Below, piece after piece: positions 46,101 to 53,635 of a stretch of DNA of 64,000 nt. Each line of letters starts with the position of its first letter. The first letter of the stretch is position 1. This DNA is from an uncultured Draconibacterium sp. (GTDB lineage: Bacteria; Bacteroidota; Bacteroidia; Bacteroidales; Prolixibacteraceae). The position numbers were made by a program, and so were the translations under genes. The notes under the pieces are model-generated. The model had not been told where the DNA came from. It saw only the letters and a program-made list of their open reading frames with translations, and searched no databases. The DNA is taken from NCBI RefSeq assembly GCF_963677575.1, contig NZ_OY782038.1, forward strand, positions 1,922,001 to 1,986,000, in the 5' to 3' direction.

Positions 46101-47138
46101 ATAGCCATTACCGGTGCTACAGTTTTCGGATCGCGCATTTTCTTTCCAGCAGACAGCGAGTCTCCCATTCAGTTAAAATACAATCAGAATTTCTTTACAC
46201 TCGAGTTCTCAACAATGCAGTTTAGCGGTCTGAAAGAAGAGTATCAATACATGCTTGAGGGTGTTGATCCGGGTTGGGTAGAAACAAAAAACAACAGTGC
46301 CAGTTACACCAATATTCAGCCCGGAAATTATGCTTTCAAAATAAAATCGAAGATTGGCGATCAGGAAGTAAATACCTTTTCTCTTACCATCCGACCTCCA
46401 TTCTGGGAAACATGGTGGTTTATTCTTATTACCATTGGTTTGGCGTCAGGTTTTATAGCTTACTGGGTTTCTACCCTTACGAAAAAGCAAAAAACGGAAG
46501 AGCAAAGAATTATACTGGAACACAAACTGTTACAGTTACAAATGAATCCGCATTTTATCTTTAATGTTCTTATTGCCATTCAAAGTTTTATTTACCGGAA
46601 AGACACTTATGAGTCGGGATTATACCTTTCGAAATTTGCGAAACTCATGCGGATTTTCCTGCAAAACTCGCGTAACGAATGGATAACACTTTCAAAGGAA
46701 ATAGAATCGTTGCAATATTATTTAAACCTGCAACAACTGCGCACTGAAACGAAGTTTCAATACGACATCGAGTGCATCAATATTCCCGATTCGGATTACA
46801 TTCACATTCCTCCAATGATCATTCAACCTTTTGTTGAAAATTCTATCGAACATGGTTTTGCCAACCTCTCCTATCCGGGAAAAATATGGATTTCTTTCGA
46901 AACAAAAGAAACTTGCCTTGAAGCTGTTATCCGCGATAATGGCAACGGATATTACCCCAGAAAGGAAAAGGCAAAAGCAAAAACTCACGAGTCGATGGCC
47001 ACTGAAATCATACAAAAACGGATTGAAATATTAAACAATAAAAAATGTAAAACCGCACTTACCATACACAACATAAGCGACGAAGGAAAAACCGGAACTG
47101 AAGTTGTTATAAGATTCCCTTACAAAGAAGAATTTTAA
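43173..47138 (+). CDS. Two-component sensor: Reg_prop beta-propellers, Y_Y_Y domain and LytS-type histidine kinase
   Basis: 1321 residues. Signal sequence (about 1-21), then a run of periplasmic propeller repeats (motifs GFIWIATRSGLTRYD, GTLWVGTKNGLNKYD, GNIWIGTNDGISVF; about 35-990), a Y_Y_Y immunoglobulin-like domain (about 1006-1072), one transmembrane helix (about 1077-1100), and a His_kinase (LytS/YehU-type) domain with phosphoacceptor His in MNPHFIFNV (near 1127) and an ATPase end with PFVENSIEHGF and DNGNG. The natural start appears to be TTG at 43173, because it gives the signal peptide and no in-frame ATG does. Unlike the large hybrid sensors of PUL systems it lacks its own regulator; the LytTR gene 34 bp downstream fills that role. 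Ligand unknown. Confidence 0.9.
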   Translation: MNFLRYILLFNVLFYVSYSRAKININKDRYARFSSLTTNDGLSGNYVLDILQDNKGFIWIATRSGLTRYDGYHFVNFTHSPDDSLSISSNYVQCLAVDEEGTLWVGTKNGLNKYDDHTGTFSIWAGINKDKSVPSNPYIRKILPDSNAVLWVETVDGVLNKINTKTGEVLYYPHHQVTQEYYSYHCLFKDSDGDIWVGNRGKGPYRFHPESGNIHLIKADPARQDKKRDQEVAYVIEDSQNRFWVGSIDGFWRFYKDTETFERVIPMSSFHCIEDRDGILWLSGGNGVYRFNANTNSAVLYSNNESDPHSLINNSINALFEDRDGNIWIGTNDGISVFSKSDNEIQYIRRLTDSDNTLNSNTISAVLEDKEGNIWFGTQKKGLSKWNSQTDTFTNFQYKKGDNNSLASNKVSALYQDRKNNIWIGLWQGIGFNKYEPQTNSFKKFSYDPDSYKKDWYSSFLEDNEGRFMAGLWGANGVHLFTRKDEKFLPYNFSAHSTPMNYPLTGLVLDNQTIWTGHANIIYQYHIDTDSFSVFYGTDPNKTVEAGLNDFDYFRNFHRTIKIDDKIYFATTHGLLCTDSTKTRFEQLISNTEITALAKNDVNGILWFGTNKGFGVLTQNNEFKLIRNNSDKNSPLWQKEIINLNEINGKVYVATNLGLLIYNPQTDSFLKSGSNMELHLANNKINTIVSYDRGILVGTDNNLIKINKTNNRIELDTLLQGLMINDILTESSNLNLILGTNKGIYCFSNGTFKPIENTTQFNIFDLTKDNDGLIWAGTNKGLLSISADYTEIKLHDQPGKYCLSSHLISFLATDSIGNIWAGTTNNGLNRINSKSLAVEHYYQSMQNTGRYPEKKASVFLQQKNETIWVGGEKLHKFNPEANKFEPIPENDFPYKKILSLQEDGNEYLWIGTANGLVLFNTQTNNAQLFSYLHGLPDFDFSGGSLKLSSGNLVFAGKKGAIIFNPESLSNQTVSDKIAITGATVFGSRIFFPADSESPIQLKYNQNFFTLEFSTMQFSGLKEEYQYMLEGVDPGWVETKNNSASYTNIQPGNYAFKIKSKIGDQEVNTFSLTIRPPFWETWWFILITIGLASGFIAYWVSTLTKKQKTEEQRIILEHKLLQLQMNPHFIFNVLIAIQSFIYRKDTYESGLYLSKFAKLMRIFLQNSRNEWITLSKEIESLQYYLNLQQLRTETKFQYDIECINIPDSDYIHIPPMIIQPFVENSIEHGFANLSYPGKIWISFETKETCLEAVIRDNGNGYYPRKEKAKAKTHESMATEIIQKRIEILNNKKCKTALTIHNISDEGKTGTEVVIRFPYKEEF

Positions 47139-47172
47139 CCCGGTTACAAAAGCAACACGAAAAACTACTACT

Positions 47173-47931
47173 ATGGATAATTCAGTAATTCGCACCGTTA
47201 TTATTGATGATGAACCCCGGGCCAGGGAAACCCTGAATAAAATGCTGCGAACTTATTGTAAAGATATTGATATTGTTGGCGAAGGAAATAATGTAAGAAG
47301 TGGTATTGAACAAATAGAAAGCCTGCATCCGGATGTTGTATTTCTTGATATTAGAATGCCTGACGGTACCGGTTTTGATCTTTTGGAACAACTAAACTAC
47401 ATTGATTTTACCTTGGTAATTTTAACCGCTTACGACGAATATGCGCTAAAGGCTTTTAAATTCTCGGCTATTGATTATTTGTTAAAACCACTCGATCCTG
47501 AAGAATTAATAAGCTCCGTTAAAAAAATTAAAAGCAGCCTGAACGTACAGAACAACCAGTTAAAAACATTACTTGAGAACATAAATACTTCATACAAACC
47601 CTTTCAGAAATTAGTGCTTAAAACAGCTGAATCAATTTATATCGTTAAAACCGATGACATTATCAGAATTGAAGCTGAAAGTAATTATTGCCGGTTTCAC
47701 ATTCAAAACTCACCCGCAATTTTCATTTCGAAGACGCTAAAAGAATACAATAAAATTTTGCAACATTCCAACTTTTTCCGGCCACATCAGTCACACCTGG
47801 TTAACCTGAACCGGATTGTGCGTATCGATAAACAGGATGGAATAACTATCCTCATGGACGATGGCTCGAAAGTGCCGGTTTCGTTTCGTAAAAAAGACCT
47901 GCTACATGCTGCAATCTCACAGCTTGAATAA
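47173..47931 (+). CDS. LytTR-family response regulator
   Basis: 252 residues. Receiver domain (about 6-125) with IIDDEPRAR, phosphoacceptor Asp59 in VVFLDIRMPDG and the conserved Lys in IDYLLKPLDP. LytTR DNA-binding domain (about 145-250) with IIRIEAESNYCRFH and FFRPHQSHLVNLNRI. Partner of the kinase just upstream; it should bind paired direct repeats in promoters, which are not identifiable here. A hairpin terminator follows before the convergent dnaK. Confidence 0.93.
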   Translation: MDNSVIRTVIIDDEPRARETLNKMLRTYCKDIDIVGEGNNVRSGIEQIESLHPDVVFLDIRMPDGTGFDLLEQLNYIDFTLVILTAYDEYALKAFKFSAIDYLLKPLDPEELISSVKKIKSSLNVQNNQLKTLLENINTSYKPFQKLVLKTAESIYIVKTDDIIRIEAESNYCRFHIQNSPAIFISKTLKEYNKILQHSNFFRPHQSHLVNLNRIVRIDKQDGITILMDDGSKVPVSFRKKDLLHAAISQLE

Positions 47932-47970
47932 AAAAAGCCCTTTCATCCAATGATGAAAGAGCCTTTCTTT
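47932..47970. terminator. Bidirectional terminator between LytTR gene and dnaK
   Basis: Stem CTTTCATC/GATGAAAG (47940-47947 with 47952-47959) with a 4-nt loop, flanked by an A-run on the left and a T-rich stretch on the right. It serves both convergent genes. Confidence 0.7.
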
Positions 47971-47986
47971 ATCGTTTATCTAAACC

Positions 47987-49900
47987 CTATTTGACTTCTT
48001 CAAAGTCAACGTCGGTTACTTCATCGTCGTCTTTTGGCTGGTCTTGTGGACCTGCTTGTTGACCGGCATCAGGACCTGGCTGAGCACCACCCTGTGCTTG
48101 CGAAGCATTGTACATCTCCTGTGAAGCTGCCTGGAATACAGTGTTCAACTCGTTCATTGCTGCATCAATAGCCGCAATATCTTTAGATGCGTGAGCTTCT
48201 TTCAGCTTTTTCAATGCATCTTCAATCGGGCCTTTTTTGTCAGCAGGCAATTTGTCACCGTATTCTTTCAACTGCTTCTCAGTCTGGAAGATCAAACTGT
48301 CAGCCTGGTTGATTTTATCAGCAGTTTCTTTTGCTTGCTTATCGGCTTCAGCATTTGCTTCAGCTTCCGATTTCATGCGGTTGATCTCATCATCCGAAAG
48401 ACCTGATGAAGCCTCGATACGAATTGACTGCGATTTACCTGTTGCTTTATCTTTAGCATGCACATGCAAAATACCATTTGCATCAATATCGAAAGTTACC
48501 TCGATTTGTGGGATACCACGTGGTGAAGGTGGAATTCCGTCTAAGTGGAAACGACCGATAGTTTTGTTACCTGATGCAATTGGACGCTCACCTTGCAGAA
48601 CATGAATTTCTACTGAAGGCTGATTGTCGGCAGCGGTAGTAAATGTTTCCGATTTTTTTGTCGGAATAGTTGTATTCGACTCGATCAACTTGGTCATTAC
48701 CCCCCCCATGGTTTCAATACCTAATGAAAGAGGAGTTACGTCAAGCAGAAGAACGTCTTTTACTTCTCCGGTTAAAACACCACCCTGAATAGCTGCACCA
48801 ATTGCAACCACCTCATCAGGGTTTACACCTTTTGAAGCCTCTTTACCAAAGAAAGCTTTTACTTTTTCCTGAATAGCAGGAATACGTGTTGAACCACCAA
48901 CAAGAATCACTTCATCAATATCGCTTGCTGATAAACCTGCATTTTGCAATGCTTTACGACAAGGTTCGATTGTAGCGTTGATCAATGTATCGGCCAACTG
49001 CTCGAATTTTGCACGTGACAGTGTTTTTACCAGGTGTTTTGGAATACCGTTAACCGGCATAATGTATGGCAGGTTGATCTCTGTTTGCGAAGAGCTCGAC
49101 AACTCGATTTTAGCTTTTTCAGCAGCTTCTTTTAAACGCTGCAATGCCATTGGATCTTCACGAAGATCAATACCTTCGTCGTTTTTAAATTCTGCTGCCA
49201 ACCAGTCGATAATTACCTGATCGAAGTCGTCACCACCAAGGTGAGTATCACCATCGGTTGATTTTACTTCGAAAACGCCGTCACCCAATTCAAGAATAGA
49301 AATATCGAAAGTACCACCACCAAGGTCGAATACTGCAATTTTCATATCCTTGTCCATCTTATCCAAACCGTAAGCCAACGATGCAGCAGTAGGTTCGTTA
49401 ATGATACGACGAACGGTTAAACCGGCAATCTCACCGGCTTCTTTGGTAGCCTGACGTTGTGAGTCGTTAAAGTAAGCAGGAACAGTAATAACTGCTTCTG
49501 TAACTTCCTGACCAAGATAATCTTCAGCAGTTTTCTTCATTTTCTGAAGTGTCATTGCCGAAATTTCCTGTGGCGAATATTTTCTGTCGTCAATTTGTAC
49601 ACGTGGAGTGTTGTTGTCGCCTTTTACAACCTGGTAAGGTACGCGGGCAACTTCTTTTGATACACGATCAAAAGTTTCTCCCATGAATCGTTTGATCGAG
49701 AAGATTGTTTTTGTTGGGTTAGTGATTGCCTGACGTTTTGCAGGATCACCAACTTTGCGTTCTCCGTTTTCTACGAAAGCAACGATAGAAGGTGTAGTAC
49801 GTTTTCCCTCGCTGTTAGGGATAACTACAGGTTCGTTACCTTCCATTACAGAAACACAAGAGTTTGTGGTTCCTAAGTCAATTCCGATAATTTTTCCCAT
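47987..49900 (-). CDS. dnaK: Molecular chaperone DnaK (Hsp70)
   Basis: 637 residues, standard length. ATPase domain signatures: IIGIDLGTTNSCVSVM (about 4-19), IAVFDLGGGTFDISIL and VILVGGSTRIPAIQEKV; substrate-binding domain with LLLDVTPLSLGIETMGG; acidic C-terminal tail ending EVTDVDFEEVK. It folds and protects proteins with GrpE and DnaJ, which are not adjacent. The first ~105 bp of its 3' end are duplicated in decayed form at 37756-37862. Confidence 0.97.
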   Translation of the reverse strand: MGKIIGIDLGTTNSCVSVMEGNEPVVIPNSEGKRTTPSIVAFVENGERKVGDPAKRQAITNPTKTIFSIKRFMGETFDRVSKEVARVPYQVVKGDNNTPRVQIDDRKYSPQEISAMTLQKMKKTAEDYLGQEVTEAVITVPAYFNDSQRQATKEAGEIAGLTVRRIINEPTAASLAYGLDKMDKDMKIAVFDLGGGTFDISILELGDGVFEVKSTDGDTHLGGDDFDQVIIDWLAAEFKNDEGIDLREDPMALQRLKEAAEKAKIELSSSSQTEINLPYIMPVNGIPKHLVKTLSRAKFEQLADTLINATIEPCRKALQNAGLSASDIDEVILVGGSTRIPAIQEKVKAFFGKEASKGVNPDEVVAIGAAIQGGVLTGEVKDVLLLDVTPLSLGIETMGGVMTKLIESNTTIPTKKSETFTTAADNQPSVEIHVLQGERPIASGNKTIGRFHLDGIPPSPRGIPQIEVTFDIDANGILHVHAKDKATGKSQSIRIEASSGLSDDEINRMKSEAEANAEADKQAKETADKINQADSLIFQTEKQLKEYGDKLPADKKGPIEDALKKLKEAHASKDIAAIDAAMNELNTVFQAASQEMYNASQAQGGAQPGPDAGQQAGPQDQPKDDDEVTDVDFEEVK

Positions 49901-50091
49901 TGTTATATTTTTAAAGTTTTTATTGTTTCAAAAATTTACGTCAGGAAATAATCAATGATTGTGCCATGGAAAAATCAGCCGAGTCAATGTAAAATCTGAC
50001 ACAATATTGCCCAGTCAAGGTCAAAATCCTGTCAGAAGTGATGACAAAACGACAGAAATGAAGGATTAAAGATGAAGAATTATTGATTAAT

Positions 50092-50140
50092 AATTCAGCA
50101 GGTGACTTTATGATTCAACATGAAAGTCACCTGCTGAATT
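50092..50140 (-). terminator. Strong hairpin after the 463-residue barrel gene
   Basis: A perfect 18-bp stem (50092-50109 with 50123-50140, AATTCAGCAGGTGACTTT and its complement) and a 13-nt loop sit just after the stop at 50145. The region between it and dnaK holds no gene. Confidence 0.7.
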
Positions 50141-50144
50141 GGTT

Positions 50145-51536
50145 TTAGAAGATGGCGTAGTTAAGACTGGCACTACTAAAAAAACGAAATTGCCTGTTAT
50201 AGGATGAATCACTATTTTGATACCAGTTATAATTAGAGCTTAACTGAAAACTAGCCTTTAGCCGGGGTGAAAAATAGTAATTCAAACTTCCTGAAATACC
50301 TGTATGAAAATTATTACGATCGTAGTAATTCGTTTCATCGTCATCATAGTCGGTTCGACTATAATTTCCATTCACTCCAAACGAGGCAGAAGTACGTGTA
50401 TTAAAATACCAGTTATAACCATAGCTAAGATTTCCATTAAAATTGTTGTTATCATTTGACGTTCCATAGTCACCCAAGTCATTAAAATATCGAAAAGCAT
50501 ACAAGTAAACACTTAAATAACGTTGCCATTTTAATCCGATTGGCTTATATGAATCAAGTTCCAGGTTGACTCTTAGGATTTCGTCGTACTCATTATTATC
50601 ATCTTTAATAATGATTTTTGAGTAATCATAATCATAGGTTTCTGTTTTTTCTTTATATAGGCGGTAATACAATTGACCTGAAACTGTCGCCTGTAAACGC
50701 GTTCCTGAGTGTCTTGATTCGTGACCATAGGACCACATATCGTTTAAAGAAGTAAAAAAGCCAATATCATTATCCGAAACCAGATTCATAGTATTCAATA
50801 GCGAATCCAAACTTTCCAATTCATAAATATGTCGTAATCGTGCATCGAAAAATCGTTGATTCCGAAGTTCTGCAACCTTGTTGGCAATCTCAATAAGTTC
50901 AGCTTCTTCCGGAAGTCGGTTCAGCTTATCCTTTTTATATAAATCTTCAATTACATAAATGGCTCTCCTAGCATCACTGATTTGTTCAATTCGTCCAAAT
51001 CCACCTCCTATATTGATTCTTGGCCGAAAATAAATAGAACGTAACTTATACTTTTCGGTTAAAGAATTGTCGTAATCCCATAAATCTTGCTCACGATTTA
51101 AGGCGCGACTTAAGTATAAACTTGTCGACCACGTCCAGAACCATCTGTCATCACTTTTAGTGTAGATACGATTCAGAAAGCCACCATTAATTCGAAAATT
51201 GTAGTAATCATCTTTTACCTTATCATAGTCTTCACGTTTTTCCCGGTCCAGAGTCATTCCTGAAGAAAAGATTCCCCACCCCTCGGATTGGATTTTTGAT
51301 GTATTTCGGTAGTAGGAGTAATTCATTTCGAAATCGTTACTCAAATCAAAATAATAACGATCCTGACTTTCTTCGTAATTATACCTCTGAATGCTGTTAT
51401 TAAAACTATAGTTAAAATCCAACTGGTGCCGCTTAATCTCCGGCAACTTAAACTTCGAAAGATCAAAGTTTTCGTACTGGGCAAAAGAGAAATAACTGAT
51501 AAACAGAAATGCGATTAAAGGGTAAATTCGTTTCAT
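50145..51536 (-). CDS. Outer-membrane beta-barrel-like protein of unknown function (family member 1)
   Basis: 463 residues with a signal peptide (MKRIYPLIAFLFISYFSFAQ). The second half is rich in alternating Tyr/Asn strands (YYFNTRTSASFGVNGNYSRT, RFFSSASLNYAIF at the end), typical of a barrel that ends in an aromatic residue. A middle helical segment (about 172-270: GGGFGRIEQISDARRAIYVI, LPEEAELIEIANKVAEL) matches the layout of the protein at 53636-54982. No function is known. Confidence 0.78.
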   Translation of the reverse strand: MKRIYPLIAFLFISYFSFAQYENFDLSKFKLPEIKRHQLDFNYSFNNSIQRYNYEESQDRYYFDLSNDFEMNYSYYRNTSKIQSEGWGIFSSGMTLDREKREDYDKVKDDYYNFRINGGFLNRIYTKSDDRWFWTWSTSLYLSRALNREQDLWDYDNSLTEKYKLRSIYFRPRINIGGGFGRIEQISDARRAIYVIEDLYKKDKLNRLPEEAELIEIANKVAELRNQRFFDARLRHIYELESLDSLLNTMNLVSDNDIGFFTSLNDMWSYGHESRHSGTRLQATVSGQLYYRLYKEKTETYDYDYSKIIIKDDNNEYDEILRVNLELDSYKPIGLKWQRYLSVYLYAFRYFNDLGDYGTSNDNNNFNGNLSYGYNWYFNTRTSASFGVNGNYSRTDYDDDETNYYDRNNFHTGISGSLNYYFSPRLKASFQLSSNYNWYQNSDSSYNRQFRFFSSASLNYAIF

Positions 51537-51693
51537 TGTTATTGGTTTTTATGGTGATGATGTGTTGGTTGCAACAACTGTGCCATTTAACAAAATAGTA
51601 AATATTATACAACATGCAACACTCAAATAAAATACCAGTCTGTTTTATCAATCAGAATCTTTACTATTTTTAGAAGACTAAACAATATCCATT

Positions 51694-52803
51694 ATGGCAA
51701 CTAAATCATTAAGAACTGAACCACAGAAAAGACTTCAATCGTTAGACGTACTGCGCGGATTTGATATGTTTTGGATAACCGGCGGCGGCATTTTGGCAAC
51801 TGCCATTTCGCAAATTACAGGTGCCGAATGGCTGGGGCACCAAATGCACCACGCCGAGTGGGCAGGTTTTCATTTCGAAGACCTTATTTTTCCGTTATTT
51901 ATGTTTATTGCCGGTGTTGCCATTCCTTTTTCGATAAAGGCTAAAATTGAAAAGAATGTTCCGAAAAAACGTCTGGCAGTAAAAGCCTTAAAACGGATGG
52001 TCATTCTAATCATCCTCGGAATTCTGTACAACGGCACTTTCCAGAATGGTTTTGCAAATGGCCGTATTGCCAGTGTGCTGGGGCAGATTGGTATCGGTTA
52101 CTTTTTTGCTTCCCTCATCGTTATTTGTTTCCAGTCGTTTAAAAGCCGAATTTACTGGCTGGTCGGCATACTTGCTGGTTTCGGAATAATTCAGTTGCTT
52201 ATCCCTGTTCCGGGAGTTGGCGCCGGTGTTCTTACGCCCGAAGGCTGTATAAACGGCTACATCGACCAGCTATTATTACCTGGCCGCTTACATGGAGGCA
52301 CTTTCGATCCGGAAGGGATATTGTGTAGTCTTTCGGCAACCGGAATAATATTAATGGGCACCATTGCAGGAAACATTTTGCGTAACCGCAAAACCACCGA
52401 CTGGCAGAAAATAGGTTATATGGCTGCCACAGGAGTTGGTTTGATTATTCTGGCGCTTGCCTTTTCAACGTTCTACCCGATAATTAAAAAATGCTGGACC
52501 TCAACATTTAATATGCTTGCAGGTGGTATCAGTTTTCTGCTGATGTCTTTGTTTTTCCTCATTATCGACCATTGGAAAATACGCGGTTGGGCTTTCTATT
52601 TCCGGGTAATCGGAATGAACTCTATTTTCGTTTACCTTTTTGTGCGCATTATTGATATGCAGTTCATAACCGAATTCTTCTTTGGCTGGATCACCAAACC
52701 AATGGGCGACGCAGGTCAATTCCTGATGTTGCTGGTTGGCCTTGCACTAATTTGGGGATTGCTTTATTACATGTACAAAAAGAAGATTTTCCTGCGGGTT
52801 TAA
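51694..52803 (+). CDS. HGSNAT-like membrane acyltransferase (DUF5009/DUF1624 type)
   Basis: 369 residues with about ten transmembrane helices. The N-terminus RLQSLDVLRGFDMFWITGGG and FHFEDLIFPLFMFIAG are family signatures of heparan-alpha-glucosaminide N-acetyltransferase-like proteins, which move acetyl groups across membranes onto sugars. The conserved histidine is in GHQMHHAEW. It is monocistronic. The acceptor sugar is unknown, although Bacteroidota often place these genes in glycan loci. Confidence 0.87.
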   Translation: MATKSLRTEPQKRLQSLDVLRGFDMFWITGGGILATAISQITGAEWLGHQMHHAEWAGFHFEDLIFPLFMFIAGVAIPFSIKAKIEKNVPKKRLAVKALKRMVILIILGILYNGTFQNGFANGRIASVLGQIGIGYFFASLIVICFQSFKSRIYWLVGILAGFGIIQLLIPVPGVGAGVLTPEGCINGYIDQLLLPGRLHGGTFDPEGILCSLSATGIILMGTIAGNILRNRKTTDWQKIGYMAATGVGLIILALAFSTFYPIIKKCWTSTFNMLAGGISFLLMSLFFLIIDHWKIRGWAFYFRVIGMNSIFVYLFVRIIDMQFITEFFFGWITKPMGDAGQFLMLLVGLALIWGLLYYMYKKKIFLRV

Positions 52804-52840
52804 AAACTTCGTATTTACATTTGTTACAAACAATTAAATT

Positions 52841-53251
52841 TTGAGCATCTTACAAGAAGATATTATTATTGAATTTCTTCAGAAACATTTAACTGGAGTT
52901 TATGCATTGTATTTGTACGGAAGCTTTGCCAGTGGCGTGGCAACAACTGAAAGCGATGTTGATTTGGCATTTCTTTCTGACGAACAAATTTCAAACGTAG
53001 ACAAATGGAAAGTTCAGGAAAAGCTAGCTGCTGAACTAAACAAAGATGTTGACTTGGTTAACCTAAAAGACGCCAGTACAGTGCTGCGCAAAGAAATTGT
53101 TGAGAAGGGAAATCTTCTCTACTCTTCCGACCGATACAAAACCGAATCTTTCGAAATGACAACTTTGTCGATGTATATGGATTTGAATGAATCACGGAAA
53201 GATATCTTAAACGATTACAAAGAAGAATATGGACGAGATACTTCTAAATAA
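52841..53251 (+). CDS. MntA-like nucleotidyltransferase antitoxin
   Basis: 136 residues. The minimal nucleotidyltransferase motif is YGSFASGVATTESDVDLAF (about 26-44), i.e. GSF followed by SDxDL. In HepT/MntA (type VII) systems this enzyme adds AMP to the HepT toxin to inactivate it. The only start that keeps the N-terminus is a TTG at 52841. The gene overlaps the hepT start by 23 bp, so the two are translationally coupled. Its partner is broken, so it may now be free of its target. Confidence 0.85.
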   Translation: MSILQEDIIIEFLQKHLTGVYALYLYGSFASGVATTESDVDLAFLSDEQISNVDKWKVQEKLAAELNKDVDLVNLKDASTVLRKEIVEKGNLLYSSDRYKTESFEMTTLSMYMDLNESRKDILNDYKEEYGRDTSK

Positions 53252-53582
53252 AAGCACCACCATCGACCGCTGCATAACGCGAATTTGCGAGGATTTTCAG
53301 GATGATTTCAGCACAAATTTCACAAAACAAGATGCAGTAATCCTGAATATAGAACGAGCATGCCAGGCCGCCATTGATATGGCAATACATGTTATTCGTG
53401 TTAAAAAGTTGGGGGTACCACAAAGTCATCGCGATGCTTTCGACAAAATTGAAAAAGAAAGACTTATTTCTGCAAAATTGAGCGAAAATTAAAAAGCGAT
53501 GGCAGGATTCAGGAATATTGCAGTCCACAACTACAGTAATTTAAACCTCGAAGTGGTTATCAATATTGTTGAGAATCATTAA
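53229..53582 (+). pseudogene. HepT-like RNase toxin interrupted by an in-frame stop
   Basis: The frame from ATG 53229 encodes a HepT protein (VILNIERACQAAIDMAIHVIR; LGVPQSHRDAF) of 117 residues, but a TAA at 53490-53492 stops it after residue 87. Directly after the stop, in the same frame, lies KAMAGFRNIAVHNYSNL with the catalytic RX4HXY motif (RNIAVHNY), ending in a normal stop at 53582. A single change TTA to TAA, replacing Leu in SENLKAMAGF, explains it. The truncated 87-residue product lacks the catalytic motif, so the toxin is presumably dead unless the stop is read through or recoded. Confidence 0.85.
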
Positions 53583-53635
53583 CCAATCTACAGGACTTCT
53601 CCAAACTTATCCTTAATCCTATAAATTAATCCTTC

